DNA from: Spirosoma pollinicola
Lineage (GTDB): Bacteria > Bacteroidota > Bacteroidia > Cytophagales > Spirosomataceae
Assembly: GCF_002831565.1 (NCBI RefSeq)
Contig: NZ_CP025096.1
Coordinates: 8,366,468-8,430,467, forward strand
Direction of reading: 5' to 3'
DNA: 64,000 nt
In this document: positions 46,153 through 55,927 of the stretch, piece by piece
Position numbering within the stretch: the stretch's first letter is position 1
Layout: the number at the start of each line of letters is the position of its first letter
Notes under the pieces: model-generated
What the model was told of the DNA's origin: nothing
The model's input: only the letters and a program-made list of their open reading frames with translations
Databases searched by the model: none
Made by a program: the position numbers and the translations under genes

Positions 46153-48786
46153 GTCTCAATCGCACCTTCGGGTATTGAAATTTTGTGAGATACACTGCCC
46201 ACGTTGCGTAACACATGTCTCAATCGCACCTTCGGGTATTGAAATCCGATGGCGTCTATCTGCTCCTGATAGTACATTACCGTCTCAATCGCACCTTCGG
46301 GTATTGAAATGCAAATAGGTGATATGGGCTATCCCATGGTGGATATGTCTCAATCGCACCTTCGGGTATTGAAATTTATCCTGCGCCACGCCTGGCACAC
46401 TGGCCACCAGTGTCTCAATCGCACCTTCGGGTATTGAAATATTGTTTATGCCCATCAAAAGGAAGCGGAGTGGTCGGTCTCAATCGCACCTTCGGGTATT
46501 GAAATTTACTCTCCACACTCGTTACAGCCCAAATCGTTGCCGTCTCAATCGCACCTTCGGGTATTGAAATCCGGTCGTGTCCATTATGTTTTGCTGAGTT
46601 TATCGAACGTCTCAATCGCACCTTCGGGTATTGAAATTTAATGGTGATCAGGGCTTGCTTGCGATCCTGACCAGGTCTCAATCGCACCTTCGGGTATTGA
46701 AATTTGGCGACGTAATAGTCACCATCCGGCAGATACACGGGTCTCAATCGCACCTTCGGGTATTGAAATGTTCTGACATTCCATACACTACGGCTAACGG
46801 CACGGTCTCAATCGCACCTTCGGGTATTGAAATTTCCCATCGGTCCACCCAGCAGCGTGCCGCCAATCGGTCTCAATCGCACCTTCGGGTATTGAAATAT
46901 GGGCTGGATTTGCATCTCCTGCGACGTGTACGACTGTCTCAATCGCACCTTCGGGTATTGAAATTTCTTATTGACAAAAAAAGATGAAATGTACCCACTA
47001 CGTCTCAATCGCACCTTCGGGTATTGAAATTTCCGGATTCTGGAGGGGTCGACTGTGGCCGCTGTGTCTCAATCGCACCTTCGGGTATTGAAATCAAGTG
47101 TTCAGCTTTGTATTGATCGTACCAATACACGTCTCAATCGCACCTTCGGGTATTGAAATTTGCATCACACGCTCATTGGTCGAGTTATAGCGGTCAGGTC
47201 TCAATCGCACCTTCGGGTATTGAAATTTATACCTGCCAGCGTCCAGGCGTGATCGAAGCGCGAGTCTCAATCGCACCTTCGGGTATTGAAATTTGACACC
47301 ATCAAGGATAAAACGCAGCTCACGGCCAAGTCTCAATCGCACCTTCGGGTATTGAAATTCTTATGTCTGCGCGAACTTCATCGGGCAAATAGACAGTCTC
47401 AATCGCACCTTCGGGTATTGAAATGTGATCTTGTCCTGCAGGCGGTTGGCCTGTACACTGAAGTCTCAATCGCACCTTCGGGTATTGAAATCATGAGCTT
47501 CAAGGATGATGCTGATTTCGAGGGCTGTCTCAATCGCACCTTCGGGTATTGAAATGAACTGGTGGTGTAGTCGGTAATGGTCGGCGGTGTGTCTCAATCG
47601 CACCTTCGGGTATTGAAATTTCGTAGATGGCCACCGGGTAGTCGGTAGGGAAGGGCGTCTCAATCGCACCTTCGGGTATTGAAATAAAGTGTCTTCGGAT
47701 GGGGTATGATGCTGACCATATGTCTCAATCGCACCTTCGGGTATTGAAATAAAGTGTCTTCGGATGGGGTATGATGCTGACCATATGTCTCAATCGCACC
47801 TTCGGGTATTGAAATAAGTCTCCCCATTGCCTATACCCTCGACGCTGATTGGTCTCAATCGCACCTTCGGGTATTGAAATCAGGCTATATCCCCTTTGAT
47901 GAACGCACTCGTTACGTCTCAATCGCACCTTCGGGTATTGAAATATGATTGATACAACGCTTGAGAGAACCGGCAAATACTGTCTCAATCGCACCTTCGG
48001 GTATTGAAATTTGGGCGTTTTTCTGATACGAAAACAATTATGCTTGCGTCTCAATCGCACCTTCGGGTATTGAAATTAATATGGACATTACCGGCAAGCA
48101 CATTGACTCGGGTCTCAATCGCACCTTCGGGTATTGAAATGCTTTGGGATATGGTCTGGCGGGACGTGTACAAAACGTCTCAATCGCACCTTCGGGTATT
48201 GAAATTAACGGCAGATCAATACAAAACCTCTACTCCTCCGCGTCTCAATCGCACCTTCGGGTATTGAAATGAGAATGGCGGTATGGCCTTGATTGCTCCT
48301 ACAGCCGTCTCAATCGCACCTTCGGGTATTGAAATCAAGGTTGAGCAGATTGACGCGGCTACGCTTCTCAGTCTCAATCGCACCTTCGGGTATTGAAATT
48401 TTCTGACGGGCGCTACACTGGAACTGCTGCAACAGTCTCAATCGCACCTTCGGGTATTGAAATTTCTTCATTCGCCTTTCTAATAGTCCGTCTCCTTTGG
48501 TCTCAATCGCACCTTCGGGTATTGAAATCTATTCAAAACTCAAGCAATCGGGCTATTGATGATAGTCTCAATCGCACCTTCGGGTATTGAAATAAACAGA
48601 ATAATATATGGCTTTTGTCTTGATCTCAGAGTCTCAATCGCACCTTCGGGTATTGAAATGCGATCGAGTTACTAAACTCAGTTTTCAATCGAGTCTCAAT
48701 CGCACCTTCGGGTATTGAAATTATCGGGCATGATACGCCAATTAAGGGAATTCTCAAGTCTCAATCGCACCTTCGGGTATTGAAAT
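46153..48786 (+). CRISPR. CRISPR array, 41 repeats and 40 spacers
   Basis: The 29-nt repeat (GTCTCAATCGCACC...GTATTGAAAT) recurs 41 times with periods of 64-67 bp and spacers of about 35-38 nt. I saw no variant repeat, even at the distal end. The repeat has a small hairpin (ACC-TTCG-GGT flanked by CAAT/ATTG). The leader is on the cas2 side, so newest spacers are at the left. Two neighbouring spacers (47686-47721 and 47751-47786) are identical. The sequence after the last repeat runs only about 31 nt before IS3-like DNA, so the distal end was probably cut by the IS. Confidence 0.98.
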
Positions 48787-48841
48787 GTATTTCGGTCGGT
48801 AAATACGGAATCATTTTTGTGGAAGTGACTTGTCCGGCTAA

Positions 48842-49279
48842 ATGTTGACCATAAATAGCCAATTTATGGACAGACTTGTTAAACTCCGCATGAAGCAGCC
48901 CAAACGAATCATGCGCGAAATGGTGGCCGCCGTTCTCCTCGATCAGCTCAACATTGACCAGGCCGCTGAGCGCTATAAGGTCAATCGCTTAACGGTACTT
49001 CGATGGATGAGGAAAGTCGAAGAGGAAGCCAAGGCCAGTAAACAAACCACCCCGATTGCCTCTGATCAGCCCTCCCCGCCGACCAGAAAATCAACTCGGC
49101 GCTCTGCCCCGGAGGACGAAGTTAAGCAACTACGGACTAAGCTGCAGTCGATGGAAAAAGAACTGGAGACGGCTAATTTTAAAGCCCTTTACTATTCGAC
49201 CCTGGTCCGGGTGGCTAAACACGAGCTGGGGGTCGACGTCGAAAAAAAGTCCGTTACCAAGCCATCCGGTTTATGCTGA
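48842..49279 (+). CDS. IS3-family transposase OrfA
   Basis: The 145-residue protein has an N-terminal HTH (AAVLLDQLNIDQAAERYKVN, then RLTVLRWM) and a C-terminal leucine-zipper-like coiled coil (DEVKQLRTKLQSMEKELETA), the OrfA layout. It overlaps the OrfB start by seven bases in another frame, consistent with programmed -1 frameshifting. ATG at 48866 (MDRLVKL) is an alternative start. The IS left end is probably near 48818, where TGTGGAAGTGAC begins. Confidence 0.8.
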   Translation: MLTINSQFMDRLVKLRMKQPKRIMREMVAAVLLDQLNIDQAAERYKVNRLTVLRWMRKVEEEAKASKQTTPIASDQPSPPTRKSTRRSAPEDEVKQLRTKLQSMEKELETANFKALYYSTLVRVAKHELGVDVEKKSVTKPSGLC

Positions 49280-49518
49280 CGAATCATCCCAACATTTCGA
49301 TTCGGCAACTAGAGGGTGTACTTGGTTTTAGTCGACAGGGGTACTATCAATACTGGCAACGGCAAGCGGACCAGGTGAACCATGACGACGACATTCTGAA
49401 GTTGGTCAAGAAGGTACGCCAGGATCATCCGCGCATTGGAGGACGGAAGCTTTATTGGCTGTTACAGAATGCTTTTTTAGAAAGGGCGGGGCCGCCCTTT
49501 AGGTTTGTGGCGTGGTAA
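49273..49518 (+). pseudogene. IS3-family OrfB, N-terminal fragment
   Basis: The 81-codon frame encodes the OrfB start (NISIRQLEGVLGFSRQGYYQ, HPRIGGRKLYWLLQNAF) and then diverges at ERAGPPFRF, without the DDE integrase core. The element is therefore dead. GC-rich GGGCGGGGCCGCCC at the breakpoint could be a hairpin or deletion scar. Confidence 0.8.
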
Positions 49519-49550
49519 GATTCTAAGATTTGGTAGCTTGCCAACAAGTG

Positions 49551-49619
49551 AACAGGGTGGGCTACCCTAGGGGGCCGCAGAGTTCCAGCTCTATGCGCGG
49601 ATTCAGGACCCACCCTGTT
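49551..49619 (+). ncRNA. Structured non-coding end of an IS110 element, possible bridge RNA remnant
   Basis: AACAGGGTGGG (49551-49561) pairs with CCCACCCTGTT (49609-49619). Inside, CCGC/GCGG and AGAG/CTCT form further stems separated by unpaired internal loops (49562-49574 and 49601-49608). It lies about 120 bp upstream of an IS110 recombinase start, where IS110-family bridge RNAs are encoded. The loop-in-stem layout fits a bridge RNA, but this is by structure only. Confidence 0.45.
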
Positions 49620-49736
49620 TTACTTGCTTAAAGGCTCGAATGGAAATTCGGGGATACTGCCCCATTAGCAAGGGTTTGAGCATTGAAGCAAGGACTTGTT
49701 GAACACGGCACCGGCCGGCCTAAATTACTATCTCTT

Positions 49737-49783
49737 ATGGACATTTGCTATTTCATCGGTGTTGACGTTTCGAAAGCCACACT
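49737..49783 (+). pseudogene. IS110-family transposase, first 16 codons
   Basis: MDICYFIGVDVSKATL is the start of an IS110 DEDD recombinase, including the first catalytic Asp in GVDVSK. The frame ends at the CTAGCTAGCTAG junction, so the rest is missing for assembly reasons rather than by mutation. Confidence 0.8.
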
Positions 49784-49795
49784 CTAGCTAGCTAG
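49784..49795. other. CTAGCTAGCTAG junction, likely artificial contig linker
   Basis: This is the second copy of the 12-mer at 25240-25251. It cuts an IS110 gene on the left and an IS3 OrfB on the right, both typical multicopy sequences where assemblies break. Confidence 0.75.
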
Positions 49796-50235
49796 ATGTG
49801 GTGGTTCACCAACTGATCCTGGTTTCGTTGTCTGGCCCCGACGGGATGCTTACGCCAATAATAATAACCACTGCTGCTCACATTCAACACTTTACACATC
49901 TTCTCAACGGGAAATAGCTTGGCGTTTTCCTTTATAAATCGGAATATTTCCCGTCTCCCTTGGAGAAGATGCTGACCGCCTTTTTTAGAATATCGCGCTC
50001 CATCTGAGCTTCTCGAAGCTCTCGTTGCAACCTTCTGATCTGTTGCTGTTCGTCAGTAAGTGTGGTATTGGCAGGCAACGTTTGATCGTTTTTTTTTGTG
50101 GCGTTGTCTCCATTTGCTGATTCGTCCTGGATCGATGTCCAATTCGCGGGCGGCTTCTTGAATTGATCCTTTTACATAAGACAGCTCGACAGCCATTTCC
50201 TTGAATGCTTCGTCAAACACACGTCGTTTAACCAT
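49796..50235 (-). pseudogene. IS3-family element remnant (OrfA plus OrfB N-terminus)
   Basis: From ATG 50235 the minus strand encodes OrfA (MVKRRVFDEAFKEMAVELSY, then EAARELDIDPGRISKWRQR), which loses frame near 50090. Another frame then gives the OrfB start (FRFIKENAKLFPVEKMCKVL, then NVSSSGYYYWRKHP) up to the junction at 49796. It is a different IS3 subgroup from the copy at 48842. The DDE domain lies beyond the contig edge. Confidence 0.75.
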
Positions 50236-50779
50236 GGTCAAATTGAAGTTTGGCCTCAAATCTGCCTAAAAAAAGTCTCCAGTCAAATGTAGCAAGTTCA
50301 CTTGGGCATGCCCTGCGGCGTAGACTGACTATCTTTTTTTGGCTACCTGTTGCTTAACTTTTTAGCCAAAAAAAAGTAGCCAGCCCAAAGATGATCAAAG
50401 CGGTCAATCAGGCTGCATCCAGGATCACAGCATCGATGAATAGGGCTTAGGCAGAACACAGCCCGCGCGGAAGTTCGTGATGGATCAGAAAGCTACGCCA
50501 GCAGAGCATGCTGCTCCGTTTGTCAAGCTCCTGAAGGGCCCCAATGGGCAAGTCGTTCATGCGGAGCAGGGAAAAGTAGGCCATTACCAAAAACGGAAAC
50601 ATGACCTATTAGCGTAGTACCCAATAACCGCCGGTAGACTACCGGCTAGACGGCTGATTATTTCTAATCCATCAATTGATGGGTTTCCGGGCGCGTCAGG
50701 CCCTAATCGAAACAATCAATCCGCGGGCCGGTTAGTTGATTCATATAGTAAGGCGGCTCGCCCGCTATTCTAAATACAA
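50236..50779. other. Intergenic region with hairpins
   Basis: No gene is convincing here. Visible structures are an IR around 50335-50386 (TTTTTTTGGCTAC / GTAGCCA) and GCCGGTAG/CTACCGGC near 50630-50646. The first hundred bases belong to the IS3 end. Confidence 0.4.
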
Positions 50780-50785
50780 ATGATC

Positions 50786-51223
50786 ATGTTCGAAACGATT
50801 ATGAATCTCGTCCAGCAGCACGCTGGTCAGTCGGTAGTAAATAATCCGGCCATCCCCAATGACCAAAACGATAACGTGCTCCAAACGGTCACGGGCAGCA
50901 TTATGAATGGGCTGGGCCAACAGGCCCAGGGTGGAGGGCTAGGCAGTTTAAAGGGTATGGCGACCGGCCAGGGTGATAGCAGTACGCTGGCGGATCATCC
51001 CGCTACGCAGGGCGTTCAACAAACGGTTCAGCAGGATTTGATGAGTAAACTGGGGATCTCTCCCCAGGTAGCGATGTCGGTGGCGGGCTCCCTGGTGCCG
51101 ATGGTCCTGAGCAAACTGATGCACAAAGCGGATGACCCCAATGACTCGAGTGTTGACGCCGGAAGCCTGATGAGCTCGCTAGGCGGTCAGGGCGGAGGGC
51201 TGGGGGGTCTATTTGGTAAGTAA
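50786..51223 (+). CDS. DUF937 protein
   Basis: From ATG 50786 (MFETIMNLVQQHAGQSVVNN) the 145-residue protein fits the DUF937 family: a helical N-terminus, a STLADHPATQGVQQTVQQDL middle and a C-terminal Gly-rich tail (GGQGGGLGGLFGK). DUF937 also forms the N-terminal part of the OmpA-like protein at 62093-63319. Function unknown, possibly envelope or stress related. Confidence 0.75.
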   Translation: MFETIMNLVQQHAGQSVVNNPAIPNDQNDNVLQTVTGSIMNGLGQQAQGGGLGSLKGMATGQGDSSTLADHPATQGVQQTVQQDLMSKLGISPQVAMSVAGSLVPMVLSKLMHKADDPNDSSVDAGSLMSSLGGQGGGLGGLFGK

Positions 51224-51347
51224 GTTGACGAGCTATTGAAGCATCTTTTTACAGTGGTTTAGTGTGAGTGAGCTGTCACCGAAAACGGGTCAGGTATTGC
51301 TATCGACTAGTTGGTTGCTGCTGCTCCCGTTAGGGACTTCCTTTAGG

Positions 51348-51830
51348 ATGAAAAAAAATCTCGCCAGAATGGCTTGACATTTTATTTTCGGCGATCACCC
51401 ACTCACCCTGGGAGCCAGCTTGTGGTGGACTGGTACGAATTCAATGACGAGTTGAGTGAGTATGGCCGGGCTCCGCTGGCCTTTGGCGCCTACCTGACCA
51501 GCGGTCACTGCATTGAAGCGGTCTTTGAAAACGGGGAAAGTGAGTTTTTACAAATGGGGCTGTATGTGCTGCTGACGGTCTGGCTCGTCCAGAAAGGCTC
51601 CTCCGAATCCAAGAGCCTTTCTGAGCTGGAAGAGGTGGATCAGTCCCCCTCGCCAACCCAAAAGGGGCCCATGTCCCGTTCGGCGCAGGGGTTGGGTGCT
51701 GACACTCTACCAGAATTCGCTGAGCATCGCTTCCTTTATGCTATTTAGCCTATCCTTCTAGTTGCATGCACTTGGGGGCATGAAGCAGTACAATACGGAA
51801 AAAGAGCTGATAGGAAAAACCGAGTTGCTG
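51348..51830 (+). pseudogene. DUF6766-like small membrane protein, frame-disrupted
   Basis: Three frames together rebuild a protein resembling the DUF6766 membrane family: MKKNLAR (from 51348), then NGLTFYF, then VVDWYEFNDELSEYGRAPLA and ENGESEFLQMGLYVLLTVWL in frame 51374-51748, then VLTLYQNSLSIASFMLFSLS in the next frame. Several single-base losses and a stop are needed, so either the gene is decaying or the sequence has indel errors. The end is approximate. Confidence 0.65.
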
Positions 51831-52107
51831 ACCATAGGTGGAGATTTCAGAAGCATCGACCAACGGCCCGCCGCCGCGGCGGATTTCGTAAGATTTTGAC
51901 CGCGCCACGGTGGCCACTGGTATCTCCTGTTGGGTTTGGAGATAAGTGCTTATTGGAAAAGGAATTAAGCGGGGGCCGCCCGGAGGTGGTCAATTCTTAG
52001 CGAAATGATTGGTCGACCAATTTCAAAACTGGCTGGCCACCGTGGCACGGTCAGTTTCACCGAAATACCCAATCTATGAAGCAGATAAATGAATTCCCTT
52101 TGCCGAG
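51831..52107. other. Intergenic region with long imperfect inverted repeat
   Basis: GACCGCGCCACGGTGGCCA (from about 51898) is inverted at about 52030-52048 as TGGCCACCGTGGCACGGTC, with one base different in length, spanning some 110 bp. It could be the ends of a small degenerate mobile element. No gene is evident. Confidence 0.4.
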
Positions 52108-52332
52108 GTGGTTGAATTGATTGGCACGATAAACCGCAACCCGGATAACGTGGACCTGATCCGAAACCGAAACTTTGGCGTGGTTGGCGTTTGGGAATTT
52201 CGGGAAGCCCTTTACAAAGCAGCCAAGGAGGTAGCAACCTATCGGCAACATCAGATCAACCACAAGCCTGATGAAGTGCTAGCTCAGGCCGTAAAAACAA
52301 AGGGGATCGACCTAGAAAACAACCGAAAATAG
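52108..52332 (+). CDS. Small protein of unknown function
   Basis: The 74-residue charged protein (MVELIGTINRNPDNVDLIRN, then REALYKAAKEVATYRQHQIN) has no motif I know. The in-frame start may be GTG. It is a modest candidate, supported by codon regularity. Confidence 0.4.
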   Translation: MVELIGTINRNPDNVDLIRNRNFGVVGVWEFREALYKAAKEVATYRQHQINHKPDEVLAQAVKTKGIDLENNRK

Positions 52333-52394
52333 TCTAGTGCCGATAGAGTGGGTCAACATCTTGTTGACCCACCTAAATTTAATTAAAGAGTATA

Positions 52395-52517
52395 ATGAAA
52401 AGAGCCAATTCAAACCAACCTAATCAACAGCGGCTAGATAAGTTATTTGCACGCGTGAAGTCTGGCCAGTCTTTGGACTATGCCCTCACGGATTGGTTTT
52501 ACAATGTACTCAGTAAA
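52395..52517 (+). CDS. Short ORF, possibly frame-disrupted
   Basis: ATG 52395 opens a 40-codon frame (MKRANSNQPNQQRLDKLFAR). Dropping one T in the run near 52499 would extend it to a more protein-like end (DWFYNVLSKADQAKVIALRA). It is weak, but consistent with other single-base problems in this segment. From 52555 to 52904 I see no gene. Confidence 0.3.
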
Positions 52518-52904
52518 GCAGATCAAGCAAAGGTAATAGCCCTAAGAGCTTGAGCAAGTTCAACTCCAGCAAACTCAAAAGAAAGCCACAGGTAATACTT
52601 GATGCAAGTACCGGTGTTTAATCATTTATATAAATAAATAATTTATTAAAATTAGAAAGCCTGATACTTTGATCAGGTTAGCGTAGCTCTAAGGAAATAT
52701 GGACCCTTATTTAGTTGATTGTTATGTAGATTGCTGTTGCCCGGCATGAGCTAATGTTTCGCCAATGTCATGCGAAGTCCTTTGTTCTCAACCCAACGAT
52801 TACCAATTGCCTGCTGTTCAACGGGTGAATGAGTTAATGGATACAGTGGCCAGGGGAATAAAACAGCTTAATGATAACTCGACTTGTGGACTGGGGCCGC
52901 CGCT

Positions 52905-53225
52905 TTAAAAGTTGCTTTTTAGCCTCTGGTCTACCTCAACTTTATAATTTATGCTGTCCACAAAAGATTGGGCCTTAGTGGCCTTGACCATGTTAAGGCC
53001 CTGCTTACTCAGTTCCCGAAAGGTTTTTCCCTCATTGGAAACGCTGTTTTCATCGTTTGCCTTTTTTGCCAGCATAATCCACCCGAGTTCGGTCTTGCCA
53101 ATGGGCGGCATGACCTCCAGTAAGGGACCTAAACCAATAGCTTCGCTGTATCGTTGGTCCAGGGGGGCAGAAGAACAGGCTGTCAAGCAGATTAGGATAA
53201 ACGTATTGAGTAGGTTAACCTTCAT
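52905..53225 (-). CDS. Small lipoprotein
   Basis: The 106-residue product has a lipoprotein signal peptide (MKVNLLNTFILICLTAC) and a short soluble domain with no known motif (GKTELGWIMLAKKANDENSV). Likely an envelope protein anchored through the Cys of LTAC. Function unknown. Confidence 0.6.
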   Translation of the reverse strand: MKVNLLNTFILICLTACSSAPLDQRYSEAIGLGPLLEVMPPIGKTELGWIMLAKKANDENSVSNEGKTFRELSKQGLNMVKATKAQSFVDSINYKVEVDQRLKSNF

Positions 53226-53309
53226 CGTGTGTGCTTTTGCCTCGAAGAAGACTAACCCATTGAATTCCTACTAGTTGAATTTGTTAACGGCATCACTGGG
53301 CACAAAAAA

Positions 53310-53797
53310 ACAGCAACTACTCAATAAGTGGCTGCTGTTCGCAATTCTCTATTTCAATGGGAAAACTATGTTCAACTTAAAAACAGGGTTTCAATCAGGG
53401 CCGCTTATTTAGTGAGTTAGTGGTAAGTTAAACTTCAGATGTTTAGCCGTACGTTGTGGCATAAACAAAAAACAGCAAATGCCCATTAAGCATTTGCTGT
53501 ATGAGATATTATCTACTATTGCTAATAAAATATGACCATCCTTATAACCGGGTTATGATCAAAGTCTATATTTTAGTGAGGTAACGGCAGGATAAAAGCC
53601 AAGTACCTAAGCGTATTTGTGATATAGAACAAAAACAGCAGCCACCCATAGAGTGGCTGCTGTATAAACCCTAATATATTTATTCAATACACAATGCTAT
53701 CTAAACGGTATTACAGTTGATCCGTATAGTTTAATGAGGTAGTGGTAAAGCAAAATGCCCATCTTGACTTAGCCTACTTAAAGTTTAGCTTGAAAAG
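53310..53797 (-). repeat. Three tandem 163-bp units with terminator hairpins
   Basis: Hairpins built on ACAGCA/TGCTGT start at 53310, 53472 and 53635, so the spacing is 162-163 bp. On the minus strand each stem is followed by a T-run, as in rho-independent terminators. Each unit upstream of its hairpin shares a diverged block (for example TTTACCACTACCTCATTAAA in the right unit). The layout suggests three tandem small-RNA genes, or mini-genes, on the minus strand. Confidence 0.55.
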
Positions 53798-53991
53798 GGA
53801 AAGAAAAATACAACTTGGATAGTCGCTATACAGGCATGCTGGCTAGCCAGTTTTGAGCCAAAAAGGCACACCGTAAAAAGGGGTAATTTTTTAGGTAGCA
53901 AGATGTGTTTTTGTCGTAACAAAAACCTTTTCTTTGCTCTTGCAAAACCACAGAAACGCGGAGCCTCCGAAGTCGGCCCGCAGCAAGAGCA

Positions 53992-54417
53992 ATGAAGGAA
54001 AAAGACAAATGGTATAAAGGGGGCAGACCCGAAATGAAACCCGAAGAGCGGGCCGAAAAAGTAGTTCAGGTTCGCTTTACCCAAGCGGAGTATAATCAGC
54101 TTCTAGCTAGAAAGGCTACCGTCAAGACACAGACTGTATCCTCTTACGTTCGGGCCATTTGCCTCAATAAGCCACTTCGCCTGAAGCCTGAGCGTTCGAC
54201 TTATCAGGATATTCTGTTATCGTTGATACAAGAAACCAGGAGCGACGTTCTGCGGATCCGTGTCAACATCAACCAGGCTGCTAGGCGTATCAACAGCACT
54301 ACAGACTATCAGGATTTGCAGCAAGAAGTTACCCGGATGGCTAGCGATATGGTTCGCTTTGACGCTCAGCTACGAGAAGTGATAGCTGCCGTTTTAAAGG
54401 GAGGCGGAGAGATGTAA
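53992..54417 (+). CDS. MobC-like relaxosome protein (orphan)
   Basis: This 141-residue protein has an N-terminal ribbon-helix-helix (VVQVRFTQAEYNQLLARKAT, then SSYVRAICLNKP) and the helical C-terminus of plasmid MobC proteins (NINQAARRINSTTDYQDLQQ). MobC normally precedes a relaxase gene, but none follows here. It is probably a remnant of a mobilisable element, or the relaxase was lost. Confidence 0.8.
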   Translation: MKEKDKWYKGGRPEMKPEERAEKVVQVRFTQAEYNQLLARKATVKTQTVSSYVRAICLNKPLRLKPERSTYQDILLSLIQETRSDVLRIRVNINQAARRINSTTDYQDLQQEVTRMASDMVRFDAQLREVIAAVLKGGGEM

Positions 54418-54623
54418 TTACTTAGCACGGGCTAATAGCCCCTCATCGTAGATCAAAGAAAAAGGGTAGCCATAGCCACCCGATTTACTGTACTCACTCT
54501 ATGAAGCAATACCTACTCTATGAAGTAATAGAATTGGACTTTGTTGTACTTATTAATTATTGAAGCTGCTCGACCTTTACCCTTCTCTCAGAAGAAGGCG
54601 CAATAAAAATTTTACACCCTCTC

Positions 54624-55043
54624 TTACAAACCACTCAATTCAGACTTACGGGCAATATGGGTGCTTACAGTTGATACAATTTCCTGTAATTCTTGCAGGC
54701 GCACCGGTTTCTGTAGGTGATCACTAGCGCCCAACCTCAGATATGCTTCCCGCTGCGGCTGGGTCACCTCTGCGGATAACATGATCAGACAAGCTTGCTG
54801 ACAGCTGGGATGAAGCAGCAGCGTGCTGAGCCACTTCATCTCTTCGCCGTCTGGTACCACCCCATCCATCACTAACGCCACCGGTTTGTCATGCCCCAGT
54901 GAAGTAGCCGACAGAAATTCAGTGACGGAGCTAAACCAATACAGGTCTAAATGCTGAGCCCAGCGGCGAAAGCCATGCTGCCAGAAGATGTAGTCATCTA
55001 CGTCCTCGTCCAGCAAGGCAACCCAGGGTTTTAAAGTGTCCAT
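54624..55043 (-). CDS. Response-regulator receiver domain protein
   Basis: The 139-residue single-domain protein has the receiver acidic pair (LLDEDVDDYIF), a phospho-acceptor candidate Asp in LVMDGVVPDG, and Lys in LQKPV. It carries no output domain, so it may act in a phosphorelay or by protein contact. It is divergent from another receiver protein at 55218. Confidence 0.8.
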   Translation of the reverse strand: MDTLKPWVALLDEDVDDYIFWQHGFRRWAQHLDLYWFSSVTEFLSATSLGHDKPVALVMDGVVPDGEEMKWLSTLLLHPSCQQACLIMLSAEVTQPQREAYLRLGASDHLQKPVRLQELQEIVSTVSTHIARKSELSGL

Positions 55044-55217
55044 GGTAAGTGGTGTGTATCCAGTAGTGGCGGATAGTTGTTTACCTTAAGTGCATTTAGC
55101 CCCAATTTGTTAGATATCAGGAACGCAATAGTCGATCAAGGCAACTTTCCTAAAAATGATGTAGTATTGTATCATTAACAGGATGTTATCTGTTTGTGCA
55201 CCCGTAACAACTTAACC

Positions 55218-55631
55218 ATGGACCAACATACTTACCCCTGCGTCTTCATCGCCGATGATGATGAGGATGACCGTTACCTGCTAAACTTGGCCTTTGCCCG
55301 GCACAGCCCTCAGTGCCGACTAGTCTTTGCTCATGATGGGCTGGATCTATTGGATGCGCTGGCTCGTTATGAGACGAGCCCGGAGTTGATCATCCTGGAT
55401 ATGAACATGCCCCGGCTCAACGGCTTTGAAGCCCTCCAGGCGCTTCGGCAACATTCATCCTATCAACGAACGCCCATTGTCATACTAACGACTTCGGCAG
55501 CAGAGACTGACCGTCAGCGGGCTGAGCAGCTGGGGGCCAACGAGTTCATCACCAAGCCCCTGAAGGCCGAGTTACTGGGTCAGATTGTTACCCGGCTGCG
55601 GGTCGAGTGGCTGGAGGGCAACTGCTGCTGA
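55218..55631 (+). CDS. Single-domain response regulator
   Basis: From ATG 55218 (MDQHTYPCVFIADDDEDDRY) the 137-residue protein has all receiver landmarks: the acidic DDDED cluster, phospho-acceptor Asp in LIILDMNMPRLNG, Thr in VILTTSA and Lys in FITKPL. It resembles the Rcp1-like receivers that pair with hybrid or phytochrome kinases. No kinase gene is adjacent. A terminator follows the gene. Confidence 0.9.
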   Translation: MDQHTYPCVFIADDDEDDRYLLNLAFARHSPQCRLVFAHDGLDLLDALARYETSPELIILDMNMPRLNGFEALQALRQHSSYQRTPIVILTTSAAETDRQRAEQLGANEFITKPLKAELLGQIVTRLRVEWLEGNCC

Positions 55632-55671
55632 ATAGGCGAGTAACCACAGGTTGACTAGTGAGCTACGGCCT

Positions 55672-55704
55672 AAAAAAAGCCCGGCTATTCTACTAGCCGG
55701 GCTT
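55672..55704 (+). terminator. Rho-independent terminator
   Basis: AGCCCGGCTA pairs with TAGCCGGGCT; A-run before and short T-run after, 40 bp beyond the response regulator stop. Confidence 0.75.
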
Positions 55705-55927
55705 GAAAAGTCGATCGTTGAGTAAGTCAGTAAGCCATTAACGGCCAGGAGTACTTATTGTTCAGCGAGCAGTGAGTTTCTGCTACATCTGGCTGATTAA
55801 ACAGGCCTGTTTTTTGATTTGTCTTGAATCTATTTTGCTATGAGCTGCGTAAGAATAGTACGCTTACTGTTTAGTACATACTGTTAGCATGCCTTACTGT
55901 TTCTATCCTAATTCGTTATTACCAACA

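Noticed and set aside
46106..48590. Many open reading frames on both strands across the CRISPR array.
   Set aside because: They arise because the repeat lacks stops in some frames; their products are repeats of the translated repeat.
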